64,000 nt of DNA, taken from Chloroflexota bacterium (GTDB lineage Bacteria; Chloroflexota; Anaerolineae; B4-G1; SLSP01). The stretch lies in assembly GCA_019873645.1 (NCBI GenBank), contig JAIOAX010000002.1:1-64000 (forward strand). The letters run 5' to 3'. How positions within the stretch are numbered: the stretch's first letter is position 1; the number at the start of each line of letters is the position of its first letter. Shown one piece after another: positions 17,881 to 27,160 of the stretch. A program made the translations under genes and the position numbers. Under the pieces are notes generated by a model. That model was not told the DNA's origin. It searched no databases and was given only the letters and a program-made list of their open reading frames with translations.

Positions 17881-18444
17881 CTCCCGCATTTCCAAAAAAT
17901 TCTTCAAAATTGTCTTCCCATGTTCGGTCAGGATGCTCTCCGGGTGAAACTGGACGCCGATGAGCGGCGCGGTTGTGTGGCGGAGTGCCATGATCTCGCC
18001 TTCAGTGGTGAACGCGGTCACTTTGAGGCACTCCGGCAGCGGTTCGTGGACGAGCAGGCTGTGGTAGCGCATCGCGTTGAATGGACTGGGGACGCCCTCG
18101 AACACATCCGTCCCGTAGTGGTAGACGCGGCTGGTCTTGCCGTGCATCAACCGCGCTGCGCGTCCCACCGTCCCCCCGAAGGCCGCGCCGATGCACTGAT
18201 GCCCGAGGCATACGCCGAGAATGGGTGTCGTGGTGTAGAATGTGCGGATAATATCCAGCGACACCCCGCCATCTTCCGGCGTCCCCGGCCCCGGCGAGAT
18301 GACGATGTGCGAGGGCCGCAGCGCACGGACTTCGTCCAGTGTCACCACATCATTACGCCGCACCGCCACCTCGGTCCCCAACTCCCCCAAATACTGCACC
18401 AGATTGTACGTAAACGAGTCGTAATTATCTATGACCAGAATCAT
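17878..18444 (-). CDS. trpG: Anthranilate synthase component II
   Basis: The glutamine amidotransferase subunit that supplies ammonia to TrpE. The 188 residues carry the class I triad: the nucleophile in GVCLGHQ (C79), plus His and Glu in the late QFHPESIL segment. [12 protein letters not shown] is the oxyanion region. It starts 55 bp after trpE. It could also serve p-aminobenzoate synthesis, as in several bacteria with one shared subunit; no pabB is seen here. Confidence 0.95.
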   Translation of the reverse strand: MILVIDNYDSFTYNLVQYLGELGTEVAVRRNDVVTLDEVRALRPSHIVISPGPGTPEDGGVSLDIIRTFYTTTPILGVCLGHQCIGAAFGGTVGRAARLMHGKTSRVYHYGTDVFEGVPSPFNAMRYHSLLVHEPLPECLKVTAFTTEGEIMALRHTTAPLIGVQFHPESILTEHGKTILKNFLEMRE

Positions 18445-18499
18445 TGCGTCCCTCCTGTTCCTCCTAAAATCTGCAATCTACAATCTGCAATTTGCAATC

Positions 18500-20011
18500 C
18501 TAAATCCCTTCCTCCGCCATCACAATTGCCTTGCTCAATGCGCCGGCCTTATGAAGCGTTTCGTGATATTCGGTCGTGGGGTCGCTGTCGGCGACGATGC
18601 CCGCGCCGGCCTGCAAGTAAGCCACGCCGTCTTTGAGGATGATGGTACGGATGGTAATGCAGGTGTCCATGTTGCCGTTGAAGCCGAAGTAGCCCACCGC
18701 GCCGCCATAGGGGCCGCGCTTGACGCCCTCGAGTTCGTCAATGATCTCCATCGCGCGGATTTTGGGCGCGCCGCTGAGCGTCCCTGCCGGGAACGTAGCG
18801 CGCAGCAGGTCGTAGGCGTCCAACCCATCGCGCAGGCGGCCTTCCACGTGGCTGACCAGGTGGATGACATGCGAATAATATTCCGTGACCAGCAGTTCGG
18901 GGACGTGCACGGTGTTGAAGTCACACACCCGCCCCAGATCGTTGCGCCCCAGATCAACCAGCATCACATGTTCGGCGCGCTCTTTGGGATCGGCGCGCAG
19001 TTCCGCTTCGAGGGACTGATCCTCGGCGGGCGTCGCGCCGCGCGGGCGCGTCCCGGCGATAGGGCGCACGGCGGCGGTGCGGTCTGTCAGCCGCACCAGC
19101 ACTTCCGGCGACGATCCCACCAGATAGACGCCATCCAGTTCAAGGAAGAACATATACGGCGAGGGGTTGATGCGCCGCAGCGCACGGTAAATACTGAACG
19201 GCTCGGCCTGTGTAGGACGCGCCAGCCGTTGCGAGAGGACCACCTGGAAAATATCGCCCGCCGCAATGTACTCTTGGGCGCGCCGCACGGCTTCCTCGTA
19301 TTGGGCCTGCGTCATCGTAGAAGTGAGGGGAACGTCGGCGCGACCGGGGGCGACAGGGGTGCAGGTCAACGGCGTCTGTATCTGTGCGGCGAGGGCGTCC
19401 AGGCGGGCAATGGCGTCGTCGTAAGCGGCATCCAGGTTGCAGCCGGGCGGCGTGGGCGCGTTGGCGAAGAGCAACAGGCGATGCTGGACATGATCGAAGA
19501 CGACAAGCGTGTCGGTGATGAGCAGGTGCATATCGGGCAGATCGCGGTCATCCGGTAGCGCGGCCCATGGGCGGTTAGCCGGTCGGGTCTCGAAGTGGCG
19601 CACCATGTCGTAGCCCAGATAGCCTACGGCGCCGCCGAAGAAGCGCGGCAATCCCTGCGTGAGTTTGTGGACCGGCGCGACAGGCTGATAAGCCGCGAGT
19701 TCCGCCTTGACGACGTGCAGTGGGTCTTCGCTGGGAGCCAGAGGGTGCGTCTGACTGTGGCCGTTGTCGCGTACCGTCACCTCGCGTCCGCGGGCGATGA
19801 TCTGGCGGCGCGGGTTAAAGCCGAGGAACGAGTAACGCCCCAACTGCTCGGCGCGTTCCACGCTTTCCAGCAGGAATCCCGGCCCCGTCCCGCGCAGCTT
19901 GAGATAGACCGACACCGGTGTCTCCAAATCCGCTGCCAGTTCTCGATATACCGGCACCAGCCTGCCCTGTTGTGCGACACTATAAAATTGCTCGCGTGTG
20001 AGTGTGTTCAT
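18500..20011 (-). CDS. trpE: Anthranilate synthase component I
   Basis: Makes anthranilate from chorismate and is the first committed step. The 503 residues contain the feedback-site region TPVSVYLKLRG with LLESVE near the N-terminus, and the chorismate-binding C-terminal half with IFQVVLSQR, PSPYMFFLEL, IAGTRPRG, EHVMLVDLGRND, SHVIHLVSHVEG and GAPKIRAMEII. The ATG at 20011 follows AAAGGAGG; an in-frame ATG at 20074 lies in word-repeat DNA and is rejected. It is the first gene behind a tryptophan T-box, so transcription should rise when tRNA-Trp is uncharged. Confidence 0.97.
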   Translation of the reverse strand: MNTLTREQFYSVAQQGRLVPVYRELAADLETPVSVYLKLRGTGPGFLLESVERAEQLGRYSFLGFNPRRQIIARGREVTVRDNGHSQTHPLAPSEDPLHVVKAELAAYQPVAPVHKLTQGLPRFFGGAVGYLGYDMVRHFETRPANRPWAALPDDRDLPDMHLLITDTLVVFDHVQHRLLLFANAPTPPGCNLDAAYDDAIARLDALAAQIQTPLTCTPVAPGRADVPLTSTMTQAQYEEAVRRAQEYIAAGDIFQVVLSQRLARPTQAEPFSIYRALRRINPSPYMFFLELDGVYLVGSSPEVLVRLTDRTAAVRPIAGTRPRGATPAEDQSLEAELRADPKERAEHVMLVDLGRNDLGRVCDFNTVHVPELLVTEYYSHVIHLVSHVEGRLRDGLDAYDLLRATFPAGTLSGAPKIRAMEIIDELEGVKRGPYGGAVGYFGFNGNMDTCITIRTIILKDGVAYLQAGAGIVADSDPTTEYHETLHKAGALSKAIVMAEEGI

Positions 20012-20133
20012 GCGCCTCCTTTCTGTGGAGTGTAATCGGTAACTGGTAATCGGTAATTGGTGATGAGTGCCCAAAGCCGGTTCCTAATCCCTGGTTACTA
20101 ATCCCCAGTCCCCAGTTACTAATCCCCAATTAC

Positions 20134-20511
20134 TAAAAACAAAAACGCCCCTCATCCCCTAAGCAGGGACGAGAGGCGTCAGGCTTCCCGTGGTGCCACC
20201 CTGGTTGAGCCGGTGTCCATATCCTGAAAACAAACAATCGCGCCAAGTGACGCGATTGTTATGTAAGCCAGCTCCACTCCTTGCGGGTACGGTCCTGGTA
20301 TGGACGATACCCTCAGCCCTGATAACGGTGGCGATTCCGGCTAACTCTACTTGAACGAGGGCTAGTCAATCCCCCTTGCGCTTTCGAGTTAGCAGCTCCC
20401 CGGCCCATTCACGTTGGTCGTGTGCGAGTGGACTCTCACCTGTGTATCCACATCTCTGGCGCGCGTGCCGACGCTACTTTTCCGGTTCGACGCTGTTGGC
20501 GTGCTCAACTA
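20134..20511 (-). ncRNA. Tryptophan T-box leader of trpE
   Basis: A minus-strand leader carrying the T-box core AGGGTGGCACCACGGGAA (20202-20185) and then a terminator (20179-20145, stem ACGCCTCTCGTCCCT with AGGGGATGAGGGGCGT, followed by TTTTTGTTTTT). In stem I the GGTGAGAG loop and the sequence GTGAATGGGCC are visible. The TGG in the latter (20407-20405) is the likely specifier codon for tryptophan. Uncharged tRNA-Trp is expected to stabilise the antiterminator. The specifier is inferred without a fold. Confidence 0.92.
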
Positions 20512-20517
20512 TGTATA

Positions 20518-20545
20518 ACTATACGCCAAGTACACAAAATGTCAA
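20518..20545 (-). promoter_or_regulatory. Promoter of the trp T-box transcript
   Basis: TTGACA (20545-20540), a 16-bp spacer and TATAGT (20523-20518) on the minus strand. A MITE begins three bases upstream of the -35 box. Confidence 0.85.
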
Positions 20546-20548
20546 GCG

Positions 20549-20721
20549 TAGGGCTATCGCATTTGGCCGCTTCCGGCAACTGAATATGGCCTAAAGGCCG
20601 GGGAAAGGGGGATTTTTGTGGCGGGGCGAAGCCCCGCCACAAAAATCCCCCCTAAAAACGCCGCTTTAGCGGCACAACAGACAGCACGACGGGACAAAGT
20701 TTTCCAAATGCGATAGCCCTA
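20549..20721. mobile_element. MITE with 18-bp inverted ends and inner hairpin
   Basis: TAGGGCTATCGCATTTGG (20549-20566) and CCAAATGCGATAGCCCTA (20704-20721) are perfect 18-bp inverted ends of a 173-bp non-coding element, with TA at both outer edges as expected for a TA target duplication (IS630/mariner-like). Inside is a perfect 21-bp stem with a GAA loop (20607-20627 with 20631-20651). The element lies directly against the trp promoter and upstream of the GDT1 gene. Confidence 0.85.
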
Positions 20722-20807
20722 AAAAGGGATGTCGCCGGCTAAAACTGGTGGTATAATTATGGTTTGACCGGATGTTCTGAGTATCCGTTGGCTTGTATGA
20801 GGAGTAT

Positions 20808-21413
20808 ATGAACTGGAGCGCATTGTTATCAACTTTTGGTCTCGTCTTCATCGCTGAACTGGGTGACAAGACACAATTGGCGGTGATGACGCAGACGTGT
20901 AAATTCCGCCGCCCGTGGCCGGTCTTTTTAGGCGGCAGCCTGGCCTTGACGGCAGTGACGGCCTTGGGCGCGCTTGGCGGGCGCGTGCTGGGCGAATTGA
21001 TCCCGGCCGAGGTCATCCGTCTGGTTGCCGCGGCGGCCTTTGTAGGGATGGGAGTGTTAATCTGGCGTGAAGCGGCAAAGTCCCAGGATGCAGAATGTGT
21101 GACGGACGTCGAATGTGTGGATGATACCGGGCGCGCCGCGAAGTTGAACTGGCAGGCGTTTGGGACGACGTTCACCTTGCTCTTCTTTGCCGAGTTGGGC
21201 GATAAGACACAGTTGGCCGTTCTGGGCCTTTCAAGCAAACAGGCGGCGTTGCCGGTCTTCGCCGGCGGTGCGCTGGCCTTGACCGTGGTAACGGCGCTCG
21301 GCGTCATCGGCGGGCAGCAGTTGACCCGCTGGATCCCCGAGAAGCTGCTGCTCAAAATCTCCGCGGCGGCTTTTGTGGTTATGGGCTTTTTGATGGGTCT
21401 GGGAATTTTGTAA
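20808..21413 (+). CDS. TMEM165/GDT1 (UPF0016) family transporter
   Basis: 201 residues with six predicted membrane helices in two repeats, each starting with the family signature ELGDKTQLAV (about 16 and 126 residues in). GDT1/UPF0016 proteins export Mn2+ or transport Ca2+ and Mn2+ in bacteria, plants and the Golgi. A short acidic loop joins the two halves. AGGAG lies just before ATG 20808; an upstream TTG in frame is not needed. A TATAAT at 20752-20757 may be the -10 box. It precedes the copper locus but has its own spacing. Confidence 0.9.
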   Translation: MNWSALLSTFGLVFIAELGDKTQLAVMTQTCKFRRPWPVFLGGSLALTAVTALGALGGRVLGELIPAEVIRLVAAAAFVGMGVLIWREAAKSQDAECVTDVECVDDTGRAAKLNWQAFGTTFTLLFFAELGDKTQLAVLGLSSKQAALPVFAGGALALTVVTALGVIGGQQLTRWIPEKLLLKISAAAFVVMGFLMGLGIL

Positions 21414-21421
21414 ATCTCCCC

Positions 21422-21480
21422 TTGACAGTATTGTAAATCGTTGTATACTTTAATTATACCCCCCCCAGGGGGGAGGGGAT
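21422..21480 (+). promoter_or_regulatory. csoR promoter with CsoR-type operator
   Basis: TTGACA (21422-21427), 16 bp, TATACT (21444-21449). Just downstream, TATACCCCCCCCAGGGGGGA (21455-21474) is the G/C-tract inverted repeat typical of CsoR/RcnR operators. Repressor bound here would block transcription until Cu(I) is sensed. Confidence 0.85.
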
Positions 21481-21526
21481 GTAAATCACAACTTGCGGAT
21501 TTTGGTCAAGACAAATTGGGGGAATC

Positions 21527-21844
21527 ATGCACGAATACGAATATCACGAGCATACAGCCGCTATGCGCCATGGCGTACACCATGAAGATGCCCTCAAACG
21601 GCTCAAGACTATCGAGGGACACCTGCGCGGCATCCAACGCATGCTGGAGGAAGATGCTTATTGTATTGACATCTTAAGGCAAATTCAGGCGGTGCAGGCA
21701 GCCTTGAACAAGGTCAGCGTTCAAATCCTGGAAGAACACCTTAACTCGTGCGTCATCACCGCCGTGCGCGGCGATGATCCAGAGGAACGCGAGCGTGTGC
21801 TGAAAGAAATCGCCGCTGTCTTCGAGGCAGCGACGAAAGTGTAG
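21527..21844 (+). CDS. csoR: CsoR-family copper-sensing repressor
   Basis: 105 residues of the all-helical CsoR/RcnR family, with the Cu(I) ligand set C46 (AYCIDIL), H71 and C75 (EEHLNSCV), matching the C-H-C pattern of true CsoR rather than the Ni/Co RcnR pattern. RLKTIEGHLRGIQRMLEED is the usual first helix. The N-terminus is His-rich (MHEYEYHEHTAAMRHGVHH), an extra that may bind metal. It is the first gene of a copper-resistance transcript with doxX, copZ and copA and has a matching operator upstream. Confidence 0.93.
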   Translation: MHEYEYHEHTAAMRHGVHHEDALKRLKTIEGHLRGIQRMLEEDAYCIDILRQIQAVQAALNKVSVQILEEHLNSCVITAVRGDDPEERERVLKEIAAVFEAATKV

Positions 21845-21908
21845 GGTTTGTCAAATCCGGTGGCTCTTGGAAAAGGTTCAACATATTAACATCAACGGAG
21901 GTGAGCAA

Positions 21909-22391
21909 ATGGACAGGAAAGCGCGTTATTTGGTGGCTGCATTGCGTATCAGTTTAGGGTGGATTTTCCTCTGGGCCTTTCTCGATAAACTATTCGGCCT
22001 GGGACGCTCAACTGCGCCGGAGAAAGCGTGGTTGGCCGGCGGTTCACCCACAGCCGGATTTCTCAGCGCTGTTGCGCGCGGCCCATTGGTCGCATGGTTC
22101 AAAAGCCTGACAGGCAATCCCGTCGTGGATGTGCTCTTTATGGTCGGTCTCCTGGGGTTAGGGCTGGCGTTGCTCCTGGGCATCGGGTTAAAAGTCGCCA
22201 GCGTCACAGGCCCGCTGCTGATGGTATTGATGTGGCTGGCGCAACTCCCTCCGGCGACCAATCCCTTTATGGACAACCACATCATCTATGCGTTGCTTTT
22301 GGCGCTGTTCCCGCTATTGAAAGCCGGGGATACCCTCGGCCTGGGGCATTGGTGGGCCAAAAAGACTCACGCCTGGCCGATTTTACAATAG
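21909..22391 (+). CDS. DoxX/DoxD-like membrane protein
   Basis: 160 residues with about four membrane helices, beginning with LVAALRISLGWIFLWAFLDKLFGLG, the usual start of DoxX/TQO-small-subunit proteins, and containing the GLLGLGLALLLGIGLK helix. Relatives include the DoxD subunit of thiosulfate:quinone oxidoreductase, but many are of unknown role. GGAGGTGAG precedes ATG 21909, and an upstream in-frame ATG (21867) lacks a site. It sits between csoR and copZ, so copper control is likely; the molecular role is not evident. Confidence 0.8.
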   Translation: MDRKARYLVAALRISLGWIFLWAFLDKLFGLGRSTAPEKAWLAGGSPTAGFLSAVARGPLVAWFKSLTGNPVVDVLFMVGLLGLGLALLLGIGLKVASVTGPLLMVLMWLAQLPPATNPFMDNHIIYALLLALFPLLKAGDTLGLGHWWAKKTHAWPILQ

Positions 22392-22410
22392 AACAAGTAT
22401 GGAGATTAGT

Positions 22411-22617
22411 ATGCAAACTGTAACCTATACAATTCCCAACATTTCATGTCAACATTGTGTACGCACCATCAAACGAGAGGTGGGCGACATGCGCGGTGTA
22501 TGGAACGTCGAGGGCGACGTACAGACCAAGCAGGTCACTATTTCTTTCGAGGCTCCGGCATCTGAAGAAGCGATTCAATCCCTGCTGGCCGAGATCAATT
22601 ATCCGGTAGGAGAGTAG
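22411..22617 (+). CDS. copZ: Copper chaperone (HMA domain)
   Basis: 68 residues forming one heavy-metal-associated domain. The Cu(I) site is ISCQHCVRTIKREV, a CxxC in the first loop, and the remainder fits the beta-alpha-beta-beta-alpha-beta fold (GVWNVEGDVQTKQVTISFEA). It presumably hands Cu(I) to the P-type ATPase encoded next. GGAG precedes ATG 22411; an ATG at 22399 in frame is less well placed. Confidence 0.92.
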   Translation: MQTVTYTIPNISCQHCVRTIKREVGDMRGVWNVEGDVQTKQVTISFEAPASEEAIQSLLAEINYPVGE

Positions 22618-22706
22618 TCTGATAGTCAAGTAGTCAGGTAGTCGGGTAGTCGGGTAGTTATGACTACGCGACTACCCGACTATAAGACTAACAAAGGAAA
22701 AAGTTT
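22618..22706. repeat. GTAGTCGG word repeat hairpin before copA
   Basis: Words GTAGTCAG, GTAGTCGG and GTAGTTATGACTAC form an inverted repeat (GTAGTCGGGTAGT with ACTACCCGACTA). The same words occur at 2094-2125. There is a weak ribosome binding site at the end for copA. Confidence 0.7.
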
Positions 22707-25199
22707 ATGACCGATACTGTTACTTTGCCCATCACCGGCATGACCTGCGCTAACTGCGTGGCGACGGTCGAACGGAGCTTGAAGCGCGTCAACGGCGTGA
22801 GCAACGCCGTCGTCAATCTCTCTTCAGAGCGCGCGACGGTGGAATTCGATCCCACGCTGGTTTTCCTGCCCGATCTCATTGGACGGGTGGAGCGCGCGGG
22901 CTACGGCGTGGCGACGGGCGAAGCCGATCTCATCATCAAGCGGCTGGCCGATGACAACGACGCCCGACGGCTTGAGAAAGCCCTATTGAGCCTTGAAGGC
23001 GTGCTCGAAGCGCACGTTGCATTGGCAACCGAGAAGGCGCGGGTGTGTTATGTGCCCACCATCGTCAGCCAGGCGGAAATCCGCAAGGCCGTCACCCGGG
23101 CCGGGTTCGAGGCGCTGGAATTGGGCGGCGAGGCCGACGACGCGGAAGCCAGAGCGCGCGCCGCCGAAATCGCCCATCAAAGGCGGATGCTCATCATCGG
23201 CCTGCTCTTCGCTGTGCCGTTGTTCCTGTTTTCGATGGCGCGCGACTTTGGGCTGTTTGGGATGTGGGCGCATGCCGGTTGGGTGCACTGGCTGATGCTC
23301 GCCTTCGCTACGCCGGTACAATTCTATGTCGGCGCGCAGTATTATGTGGGTGCGTATAAGGCACTGCGTAACGGCGCACCTAATATGGAGGTGCTGATTG
23401 CGCTCGGAACAACGGCGGCCTACGTCTACTCGCTGCCCATCGTTTTCGGCTGGCTGGCTGGGCACGTTTACCTGGAAACATCCGCCGTCATCATTACCCT
23501 GGTACGGCTAGGTAAACTCCTGGAGGCGCGTGCCAAGGGCGGCGCCTCGGAAGCCATCAAGAAATTGCTAGGGTTGCAGGCAAAGACGGCGCACGTCGTG
23601 CGTGACGGTATTGAGATGGCAGTCCCTGTGGATGAGGTTCGCGTGGGCGATGTGGTGCTGGTGCGCCCCGGCGAGAAAATCCCCGTAGATGGCGTGGTGG
23701 TCGAAGGGCGTTCGGCGGTGGATGAATCCATGCTCACCGGCGAATCGCTGCCGGTGGCGAAAGGGCCGGGCGACCCGGTCATCGGCGCGACACTCAACAA
23801 ACTGGGGCTGCTCAAATTTGAGGCCACAAAGGTAGGCAAGGAAACTGCGCTCGCACAGATCATCCGCCTGGTGGAAGAGGCGCAGGGCAGCAAAGCACCC
23901 ATTCAGCAACTGGCCGATAAAATTTCGGCAGTGTTTGTCCCCATCGTCATCGCGATTGCCGTGCTCACCTTCCTGGGATGGTACTTTTTCGGCCCGCCCT
24001 TGCCGGTCAACGCCGACGTCAATGTCTTCACCCGCGCCTTGATCAACATGGTCGCCGTGCTGGTGATTGCCTGCCCATGCGCAATGGGGCTGGCGACGCC
24101 GACTGCCGTGATGGTGGGCACCGGCAGAGGCGCCGAATTGGGCATCCTGTTCAAAAGCGGCGAAGCTCTGGAACGCGCCGGGCGCATCACCACCGTCGTC
24201 CTGGACAAGACTGGCACAATCACGAAGGGGCAACCGGCGGTGACGGACATTGTGACGAATCAAGAATCGGCGAATCAGCGAATCAGCGAATCAGCGAATC
24301 AGCAATCCCTAATCCCCAATCCCCAATCCCTAATCACCGATTACGAATTATTACGCCTCGCCGCTTCCGTCGAAAAAGGCAGCGAGCATCCGCTAGGCGA
24401 GGCAATCTGGGCAGAAGCAACCACGCGCGGGCTGTCCTTATCCGAACCGATAGGCTTTCAAGCCGAGGCCGGGCTTGGCGTTTCCGCCGAAGTGGACGGG
24501 CATGCGGTAGCCGTAGGCAATCTGCGCATGATGGAAGCGCGCGGTTATCCGCTCAATGGCTTGCAATCCGAAGTCGAACGCCTGCAGGCGGAAGCGAAGA
24601 CGGCGATGCTCGTCGCCGTGGATGGCGCGGTACGTGGGGTGATTGCCGTGGCCGATACGCTCAAAGACGGCTCGGTCGAAGCCGTTGCGGACTTGCGGCG
24701 CATGGGGCTGCATGTTGTCATGATTACCGGCGACAATCGCGAGACGGCTGAAGCCATTGCCGGACAAGTGGGCCTTGATGCAGTGCTGGCGGAGGTGCTG
24801 CCGGAAGGCAAAGCCGAGGCCGTCAAACGTTTGCAGATGGATACCCCCCAACGTTTCAACATCGTCGCAATGGTCGGTGATGGGGTGAACGATGCCCCAG
24901 CGTTGGCGCAAGCGGATGTCGGCATTGCCATCGGCACGGGAACGGATGTCGCCATTGCCGCCGCGCCGGTCACGCTGATGTCCGGCGACTTGCGCGGCGT
25001 GGTGCGGGCGGTCAAACTCTCACGCCAAACCCTGCGCACCATCAAGCAAAATCTGTTCTGGGCGTTCTTTTATAACGTTATCCTCATTCCGGCGGCGGCT
25101 TTCGGCCTGCTCAATCCCATGCTGGCCGCCGGCGCTATGGCCTTCAGCAGTGTGTTTGTCGTCACCAATAGCCTGCGGCTCAAAAAGGCGGATGTGTAG
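22707..25199 (+). CDS. copA: Copper-exporting P1B-type ATPase
   Basis: Pumps Cu(I) out of the cytoplasm. The 830 residues include an N-terminal HMA domain with GMTCANC (C14, C17), a second HMA-like domain that lacks a CxxC (about 76-145), eight membrane helices, the actuator TGES, the transport motif ACPCAMG (about 455-460), phosphorylation site DKTGTITKG (D about 500), SEHPLGEA in the nucleotide domain and GDGVNDAP. Between TDIV and DYELLRLAA about 28 residues ([12 protein letters not shown] and following) are encoded by GAATCAGC and AATCCCCAATCCC word repeats. It is co-transcribed with copZ. Confidence 0.95.
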   Translation: MTDTVTLPITGMTCANCVATVERSLKRVNGVSNAVVNLSSERATVEFDPTLVFLPDLIGRVERAGYGVATGEADLIIKRLADDNDARRLEKALLSLEGVLEAHVALATEKARVCYVPTIVSQAEIRKAVTRAGFEALELGGEADDAEARARAAEIAHQRRMLIIGLLFAVPLFLFSMARDFGLFGMWAHAGWVHWLMLAFATPVQFYVGAQYYVGAYKALRNGAPNMEVLIALGTTAAYVYSLPIVFGWLAGHVYLETSAVIITLVRLGKLLEARAKGGASEAIKKLLGLQAKTAHVVRDGIEMAVPVDEVRVGDVVLVRPGEKIPVDGVVVEGRSAVDESMLTGESLPVAKGPGDPVIGATLNKLGLLKFEATKVGKETALAQIIRLVEEAQGSKAPIQQLADKISAVFVPIVIAIAVLTFLGWYFFGPPLPVNADVNVFTRALINMVAVLVIACPCAMGLATPTAVMVGTGRGAELGILFKSGEALERAGRITTVVLDKTGTITKGQPAVTDIVTNQESANQRISESANQQSLIPNPQSLITDYELLRLAASVEKGSEHPLGEAIWAEATTRGLSLSEPIGFQAEAGLGVSAEVDGHAVAVGNLRMMEARGYPLNGLQSEVERLQAEAKTAMLVAVDGAVRGVIAVADTLKDGSVEAVADLRRMGLHVVMITGDNRETAEAIAGQVGLDAVLAEVLPEGKAEAVKRLQMDTPQRFNIVAMVGDGVNDAPALAQADVGIAIGTGTDVAIAAAPVTLMSGDLRGVVRAVKLSRQTLRTIKQNLFWAFFYNVILIPAAAFGLLNPMLAAGAMAFSSVFVVTNSLRLKKADV
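24256..24340. repeat. In-frame word-repeat insert inside copA
   Basis: Tandem GCGAATCA words followed by AATCCCTAATCCCC words, the same two families seen between genes at 49390-49425 and 17810-17880, lie in frame in the nucleotide-binding domain of the copper ATPase. Confidence 0.85.
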
Positions 25200-25271
25200 G
25201 GAGTAGGGAGTAAGAAGCATAAACATACTCCGTACTTCATATTTCATACTCCATCAACAAGAGGTGCACCT

Positions 25272-25787
25272 ATGGTAAAGAAATGGATTCTGGTACTGTT
25301 GGTTTTGATCACCGCGAGTGTTTTGGTGACGTGCGTGCCCAAGCAGAAGATGGGCGCAACGGCCATTATGCCGGTCGGGAAGGCTTATGCCGAAGGACAG
25401 GAAATTTATTTCATGCATACTGAGGCATCTGATCCGGATATAGCGGAATTGCTGACAAAGATGATGGACTCGCCGGTGCTGTACGTTCCCTCGCTGGCAG
25501 AGGTACCTGCTGACGCGCTGGCAAACGTCTATGTGTTCACCAACGGCCTCAAAGGTATGGGCCCGCTCGGTTTTGCCGCAGATGTGTTCGACAACCCACC
25601 GGGCACGGATGGTTATACCCCACTGCGTCGCCTGATGCTGGTAACGTGGACGAATCCGGCATCCGCGCGCGAATTAAAATCGGCAACGGAGGTGCTGGAC
25701 GCCGCGGCGACGGGTGCCGTGACGCTCGAAGAGCCAGGCGTGGTCATCAATATGCCCTTCGTTGTGTGGAACGGCGGGAAACGGTAA
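25272..25787 (+). CDS. Conserved lipoprotein (DUF7482-like)
   Basis: 171 residues with a lipoprotein signal: a short positive start (MVKKW), a hydrophobic stretch and a lipobox-like LVTC with C21. The mature part contains VLYVPSLAEVPADAL, VYVFTNGLKGMGPLGF, DVFDNPPGTDGYTPLRRL and PGVVINMPFVVW, a pattern I associate with the DUF7482 family often found beside cupredoxins. No catalytic site is evident. Placement between copA and the cupredoxin-domain protein suggests an extracytoplasmic role in copper handling, which is an inference. Confidence 0.7.
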   Translation: MVKKWILVLLVLITASVLVTCVPKQKMGATAIMPVGKAYAEGQEIYFMHTEASDPDIAELLTKMMDSPVLYVPSLAEVPADALANVYVFTNGLKGMGPLGFAADVFDNPPGTDGYTPLRRLMLVTWTNPASARELKSATEVLDAAATGAVTLEEPGVVINMPFVVWNGGKR

Positions 25788-25856
25788 AGGTAATTGGGGA
25801 TTAGAGAGTTAGGAACATACTCCCTACTCCGTACTCCATAAAAAGGAGGAATGATC

Positions 25857-26939
25857 ATGAACCAATTGATGATAGCCTTCGTTACCGGCTTGACCACAGG
25901 GGGCTTGAGTTGTCTGGCCGTGCAAGGTGGCTTGCTGACAACGGCATTAGCACCGCAGGTCTCTGCACCTGAAGCGTCATCGCGCAAGGGCGGCAAACAG
26001 AAAAAAGTCGCCGCACAACCGGCGCCTGCTTCGCCGGGCGCGCTGCCGATTCTGCTGTTCCTGGCGGCGAAGCTGGTTGCCTACACCTTGCTTGGTTTGC
26101 TACTCGGCGCGCTTGGTTCAATGCTGCAACTGACGCCGTTCACCCGCGCGCTCTTATACATTGCCATCGGCGTCTTTATGATCGGCAACGGCCTGCGGAT
26201 GTTGAACGTGCACCCGATCTTTCGCTATTTCGTCTTCGAGCCGCCGGCCGCCGTGACGCGCTACCTGCGGCGCAAGACCAGGAACGGCGCGGACGCGGTC
26301 ACCCCTTTACTCCTCGGCGCGTTGACTGTGTTGATTCCCTGTGGCGTCACCCAGGCGATGATGGCGCTGGCAGTGGGGACGGGCGACGCGCTGCAAGCGG
26401 CCGGGCTGATGGCCGCGTTTACCCTCGGCAGCAGCATCGTTTTCTTCGGCGTGGTTTACCTGGCGACCCGCCTCCACGCGTTGCTGGAACGCAACTTTGC
26501 GCGCGCCGTGGCGGTCGTCTTGCTGATTTTAGGGGCGGTTTCTGTGGGTTCAGGGATGAATCTACTGGGCGCGCCGTTCTCTTTCGCGTGGCTCGCACAA
26601 GCAGCCACCACGCCTGCTGCGACGCCGACGTCAGACACCACAGCACCAACAGAAGTTATAGTTGAAGCTGTCAATGAGCTGCGGGTCACAGTTTTGAACC
26701 ACGGTTACAATCCCAAGACATTGTCGGCCCGCGCCGAGATCCCCACCCGTCTAACCTTTGTGAGTAACAATGTTCGTTCATGCGCTCTGGCGCTGGTCAT
26801 CCCGGAGTTGCGCGTGGAGCAACTCTTACCTTCGACCGGTGAGTTTACCGTCGAGATTCCCCCGCAACCGGTGGGCAAAGTGCTGCGTTACAGTTGTTCG
26901 ATGGGGATGTATACCGGCCAAATTGTCTTTGAGCAATGA
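25857..26939 (+). CDS. TauE/SafE-like membrane protein with C-terminal cupredoxin-like domain
   Basis: 360 residues in two parts. About 1-245 is a six-helix membrane domain of the UreH/DsbD_2 (sulfite exporter TauE/SafE-like) type, with GLTTGGLSCLAVQGGLL at the start and VLIPCGVTQAMMALAVG in the middle. After a Thr/Pro/Ala linker, about 275-360 is a cupredoxin-like domain (VLNHGYNPKTLSA, then VLRYSCSMGMYTGQIVFE) with Cys and Met near the end as potential copper ligands. AGGAGG precedes ATG 25857. Similar fusions occur with copper or iron export loci; it may move copper across or hold it outside the membrane. Confidence 0.8.
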   Translation: MNQLMIAFVTGLTTGGLSCLAVQGGLLTTALAPQVSAPEASSRKGGKQKKVAAQPAPASPGALPILLFLAAKLVAYTLLGLLLGALGSMLQLTPFTRALLYIAIGVFMIGNGLRMLNVHPIFRYFVFEPPAAVTRYLRRKTRNGADAVTPLLLGALTVLIPCGVTQAMMALAVGTGDALQAAGLMAAFTLGSSIVFFGVVYLATRLHALLERNFARAVAVVLLILGAVSVGSGMNLLGAPFSFAWLAQAATTPAATPTSDTTAPTEVIVEAVNELRVTVLNHGYNPKTLSARAEIPTRLTFVSNNVRSCALALVIPELRVEQLLPSTGEFTVEIPPQPVGKVLRYSCSMGMYTGQIVFEQ

Positions 26940-26947
26940 GGCCAAAG

Positions 26948-27160
26948 ATGAAACGAGTCTTTCATATTCCCGATATGCACTGTCCTGCGTGTGTGATGCG
27001 CCTGGAAGGCATCGAAGATGAGTTGCCGGGCATCCGACGCATCACCGCGAGTTACCACAAACAGCGACTCGAAGTGGAATATGACGAGGCGCAAGTCAGC
27101 GAAGCACAGATTGTGGCTGCTGCCGAAGCATTGGGGTATACGATGCGGAAATCTCAGTAG
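26948..27160 (+). CDS. Second HMA-domain copper chaperone
   Basis: 70 residues, one heavy-metal-associated domain with MHCPACVMRLEG as metal site. Compared with copZ it has a longer first helix and IRRITASYHKQRLEVEYDE as the central strands. GAGG before ATG 26948 is preferred over an ATG (26936) that overlaps the previous stop. It is the last gene of the copper unit and may serve the TauE-cupredoxin protein rather than CopA. Confidence 0.88.
   Translation: MKRVFHIPDMHCPACVMRLEGIEDELPGIRRITASYHKQRLEVEYDEAQVSEAQIVAAAEALGYTMRKSQ

Noticed and set aside
20607-20651. Strong intrinsic terminator
   Set aside because: The 21-bp hairpin has no T-run and is centred inside a MITE, so it is better seen as part of that element.
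22707-22930. Second functional metal-binding domain in CopA
   Set aside because: The second HMA-like region (about residues 76-145) lacks a CxxC pair, so only the first domain is counted as metal-binding.
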